A DNA stretch of 64,000 nucleotides from Nitrospirota bacterium (lineage in GTDB: Bacteria; Nitrospinota_A; UBA7883; JACRGQ01): the NCBI GenBank assembly GCA_024275955.1, contig JAJRYD010000036.1, forward strand, positions 84,563 through 148,562, read 5' to 3'. A program made the translations under genes and the position numbers. Of the stretch, positions 61,956 through 64,000 are shown one piece after another. The first letter of the stretch is position 1; every line of letters begins with the position of its first letter. The notes under the pieces are model-generated. The model saw only the letters and a program-made list of their open reading frames with translations. It did no database searches and had not been told where the DNA came from.

Positions 61956-63743
61956 ATGTCGGATACAAAAAAGTCGTACTCCCTAAAAGAAGGGAAGCTG
62001 GTGATCAACTATGCCTCGATGTTTTGCGACACTTCCGCTCAGCTTTTAAAAAGTGAGCTTTTTACAGATGTTGTGGCGCGGTTTATCCAAAGGCTTGCCA
62101 GCAAAGGAAACCCATTATACGAATCTCTCGAAAAAGCGTTTCCAAATAAAAGCGATGAGTCGCTCACAGAGGCTGTTGTAGGACTTTTTAGGCTGTTGGA
62201 AGGGCATACCGTAGAGGAAGTACGCAGGATTAAAGATGAATATGATTCGGCTCTTTCCGATAGCGAAATGGTGAATGAAATAAGAAAAGAACTCTACAAC
62301 TACTGGCGCAGACTGGAGAGGATACTTTACCTGGAAACTTCAGGGGTAAGCGAAGGTTTTAAGAAAACTGATATCAACCAAATGCGGATAATAAGGGCGT
62401 GCGAAAGTCTTAAACAGCTTGTTTTAAATACGAACCGGCGTATAGGAGAAAATATAACAGGGCGGACCCACCGTGTCTACCGCCAGCTTCCAGCCGGTTC
62501 CAGCATGGGAATGCTCTTGAAAAAAATCGACTGGAAAAGCCCGGACTATCTTTCGCCCCTCAAAAAAATTCCGTTTGTAAGGCTTACGGTTATAGAACCT
62601 CCATTAATTATTTACACAAAAGCAAATACCAGAAGCGGCACCTTTAAGGAATCGGACAAATTTCCAAAAGAATTTATAGGCAAAATGAAAACTGACGAAT
62701 GGTATTGCCTGCCGATTAAAGTCGGTTCGCTTACCTGTCTGGTCTACTTTCATCAGGATTTTGGCTCAATGGCTCTCTCGCTCGCTAATCTTTTTAAAAT
62801 AGCGGATCTCGAAGATGTAAAAGACAAAACCCCCGATATCGTTTTGATATTTGGAACAGAAGACGGGCTGTTTGAAGGGGAAACGATGTTTTACGATGAT
62901 AATGACAGCGGGATCATGATTGGATTGGTAAAGCATCTCGATTCTGTCGACTACTTTGGCTATTTTAAGAAAATGATACTGACTCTTAATAATGTGAGAA
63001 TGATAAAAACCGGACGGCTTCCGGTTCATGGAGCGATGGTCACTCTTTTGCTGAAAAATGGAGGCAAGGCAAACGTAGTTCTTATGGGCGATAGCGGGGC
63101 TGGTAAATCCGAGACGATAGAAGCGTTAAGGAACTTGGCCGAAGAGCATATCTCCGACATAAAAATTATTTTTGACGATATGGGAAGCCTCGCCGTAGGT
63201 AGCGGCGGAGAGGTGCTTGGATACGGAACCGAGATAGGCGCGTTCGTTCGGCTGGACGACCTAGAGCCCGGGTACGCGTATGAAGAGATAGACAGAAGTA
63301 TCTTCATGAACCCGCACAAAAAAAACGCGCGGGTCATCATTCCGATAACGGCGTATAGGCATATTGTCAAAGGCTATCCGGTAGACTTTTTTCTCTACGC
63401 TAATAACTACGATTACGCTGAAAGGCCAGGCTCGCTTATAGAGCTTTTGGACGATAAAGAAAAGGCGATTGATATTTTTAGAAGCGGTGCGCGCTTTGCC
63501 AAAGGTACGACAGACGAGAAAGGTCTTGTTCATACATACTTTGCCAATCCTTTCGGCGCGCCGCAAAGAAGAGAAGAACACGAAGTTGTGGCCGAAAAAC
63601 TGTTTAACGCGATGTATAAAACAGGAGTCAAAGTAGGCCAGATAAGAACAAGGCTTGGGGTGGAAGGGTTTGGACAGGAAGGGCCGCGTACCGCGTCAAT
63701 AGAACTGTTCGAGGTTATCAAGAAGCATTGCGAAGCTCTTTAA
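61956..63743 (+). CDS. P-loop kinase/PEPCK-like protein (HPr kinase-related fold)
   Basis: 595 residues from ATG 61956 (AAGGAG 7 nt upstream). An N-terminal region of about 300 residues without recognised family (KLVINYASMFCDTSAQLLKS), then a nucleotide-binding core: VVLMGDSGAGKSETIEAL (Walker A), IKIIFDDMGSLAV, GYGTEIGAFVRLDDL, and NPHKKNARVIIPITAY. The pattern resembles HprK/PEP-carboxykinase P-loops (ATP-dependent PEPCK-like) rather than shikimate-type kinases. No HPr gene lies near. Similar long proteins occur in deltaproteobacteria; function is not established. Confidence 0.65.
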   Translation: MSDTKKSYSLKEGKLVINYASMFCDTSAQLLKSELFTDVVARFIQRLASKGNPLYESLEKAFPNKSDESLTEAVVGLFRLLEGHTVEEVRRIKDEYDSALSDSEMVNEIRKELYNYWRRLERILYLETSGVSEGFKKTDINQMRIIRACESLKQLVLNTNRRIGENITGRTHRVYRQLPAGSSMGMLLKKIDWKSPDYLSPLKKIPFVRLTVIEPPLIIYTKANTRSGTFKESDKFPKEFIGKMKTDEWYCLPIKVGSLTCLVYFHQDFGSMALSLANLFKIADLEDVKDKTPDIVLIFGTEDGLFEGETMFYDDNDSGIMIGLVKHLDSVDYFGYFKKMILTLNNVRMIKTGRLPVHGAMVTLLLKNGGKANVVLMGDSGAGKSETIEALRNLAEEHISDIKIIFDDMGSLAVGSGGEVLGYGTEIGAFVRLDDLEPGYAYEEIDRSIFMNPHKKNARVIIPITAYRHIVKGYPVDFFLYANNYDYAERPGSLIELLDDKEKAIDIFRSGARFAKGTTDEKGLVHTYFANPFGAPQRREEHEVVAEKLFNAMYKTGVKVGQIRTRLGVEGFGQEGPRTASIELFEVIKKHCEAL

Positions 63744-63945
63744 GAAATTACCCAGTCCAGCCTATAGCGTTTCGGTAGCTCTCTTTTCTTGGCAAATGCT
63801 GGCACTTGGCGGTGCGCCATCTTTGTATTATTATTCACCAGTAATAAGTCGTCCCTGAAAAAGCAGGTTTTTAGCGTGGCAAGGTTTTGTAACTGACCTT
63901 CCTGTTTAGTTTTCTGCCGATAAATCTTCGTAAAACCGCCAGCCA

Positions 63946-63979
63946 AAAAGAAAAAATAAGAAAGCCCGTAGTAGCTTTC
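63946..63979 (-). terminator. Rho-independent terminator for a leftward gene beyond the window
   Basis: On the minus strand GAAAGC (63979-63974), loop TACTACGG, GCTTTC (63965-63960), then TTATTTTTTC. Just before it a minus-strand frame from the window edge ends at TGA 63982-63980 (last residues AVLGII), consistent with the 3' end of a gene whose body lies to the right. Confidence 0.55.
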
Positions 63980-64000
63980 TCATATTATGCCCAGCACCGC

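Noticed and set aside
63740-63946. 68-codon minus-strand ORF after the last plus-strand gene
   Set aside because: It starts right behind a good terminator, has no ribosome site and no recognisable domain; it is probably spurious.

Overview
The window looks like a piece of chromosome from a Gram-negative, flagellated, respiring bacterium. Outer-membrane and envelope genes (tolQRA-B, a POTRA/beta-barrel protein, AsmA-like, SPOR and Tat proteins), a b/b'-type ATP synthase operon, cytochrome c maturation genes, CheD, a flagellar rod/hook protein and two sigma-54 activators point to a deltaproteobacterium- or Nitrospinota-like lineage. That placement is inference from gene content; no rRNA is present. 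One tRNA (Pro, TGG) is seen. Several genes lack a Shine-Dalgarno and carry a -10-like hexamer 6-8 nt before the start codon, and three well-supported reading frames have no ATG/GTG/TTG start.

Layout. 1-5858 (minus): tolQ-tolR-tolA/tonB-tolB, then a membrane GT-C/TPR protein and a glycosyltransferase cut by the window edge. 5966-6253: small YHS/TRASH protein. 6501-12232 (plus): atpF'-F-H-A-G-D-C without atpB/atpE, followed by a beta-barrel outer-membrane protein and a 1080-residue PEGA/fibronectin-III surface protein. 17147-18051 (minus): ccmH and a CcmI-like zinc-ribbon protein. 18374: prepilin-like protein. 18812-22976 (minus): glycan cluster (GT2, unknown, ATP-grasp, Gfo/Idh/MocA, cytidylyltransferase). 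23136: Xre-type regulator. 23530-30546 (minus): a fatty-acid-synthase-like operon (KAS, ACP, two phytoene-desaturase-like oxidoreductases, FabG, FabZ, FabI), interrupted by a non-coding cassette of perfect hairpins plus a 129-bp repeat. 30949-35903: secreted unknown, UbiX, metallo-beta-lactamase-fold hydrolase, RNase G, TatA, TatB, thioredoxin, ComFB.

35984-40068 is a metal-response island bounded by two inverted copies of the 129-bp repeat. It holds a CadC-type ArsR regulator with a pair of SMR transporters, then a divergent mer-like set (merR; thioredoxin-like, merT, merP, frameshifted merF, CopZ-like Fe-S protein) with a textbook MerR promoter (19-bp spacer). No merA is present. After it come housekeeping and regulatory genes: a flagellar protein, AsmA-like, SPOR, lepA, lepB, rsmA, cyclophilin, a CheD-receiver fusion, another 129-bp repeat, a cytochrome c, tRNA-Pro, a TrmJ-like methyltransferase, a cyclase/FHA protein, HemW, two sigma-54 activators on either side of pgi, glutaredoxin, accA and an HPr-kinase/PEPCK-like P-loop protein.

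The most unusual material is non-coding. A string of nine distinct short hairpins, eight of them perfect with at least 6-bp arms or 5-bp arms, lies at 27071-27285. A family of four 129-bp terminal-inverted-repeat elements (MITE-like) is spread through the window, one copy with a perfect 5-bp target duplication and two of them framing the metal island. Two further hairpin-rich repeat regions lie at 30621-30934 and 48384/54495.
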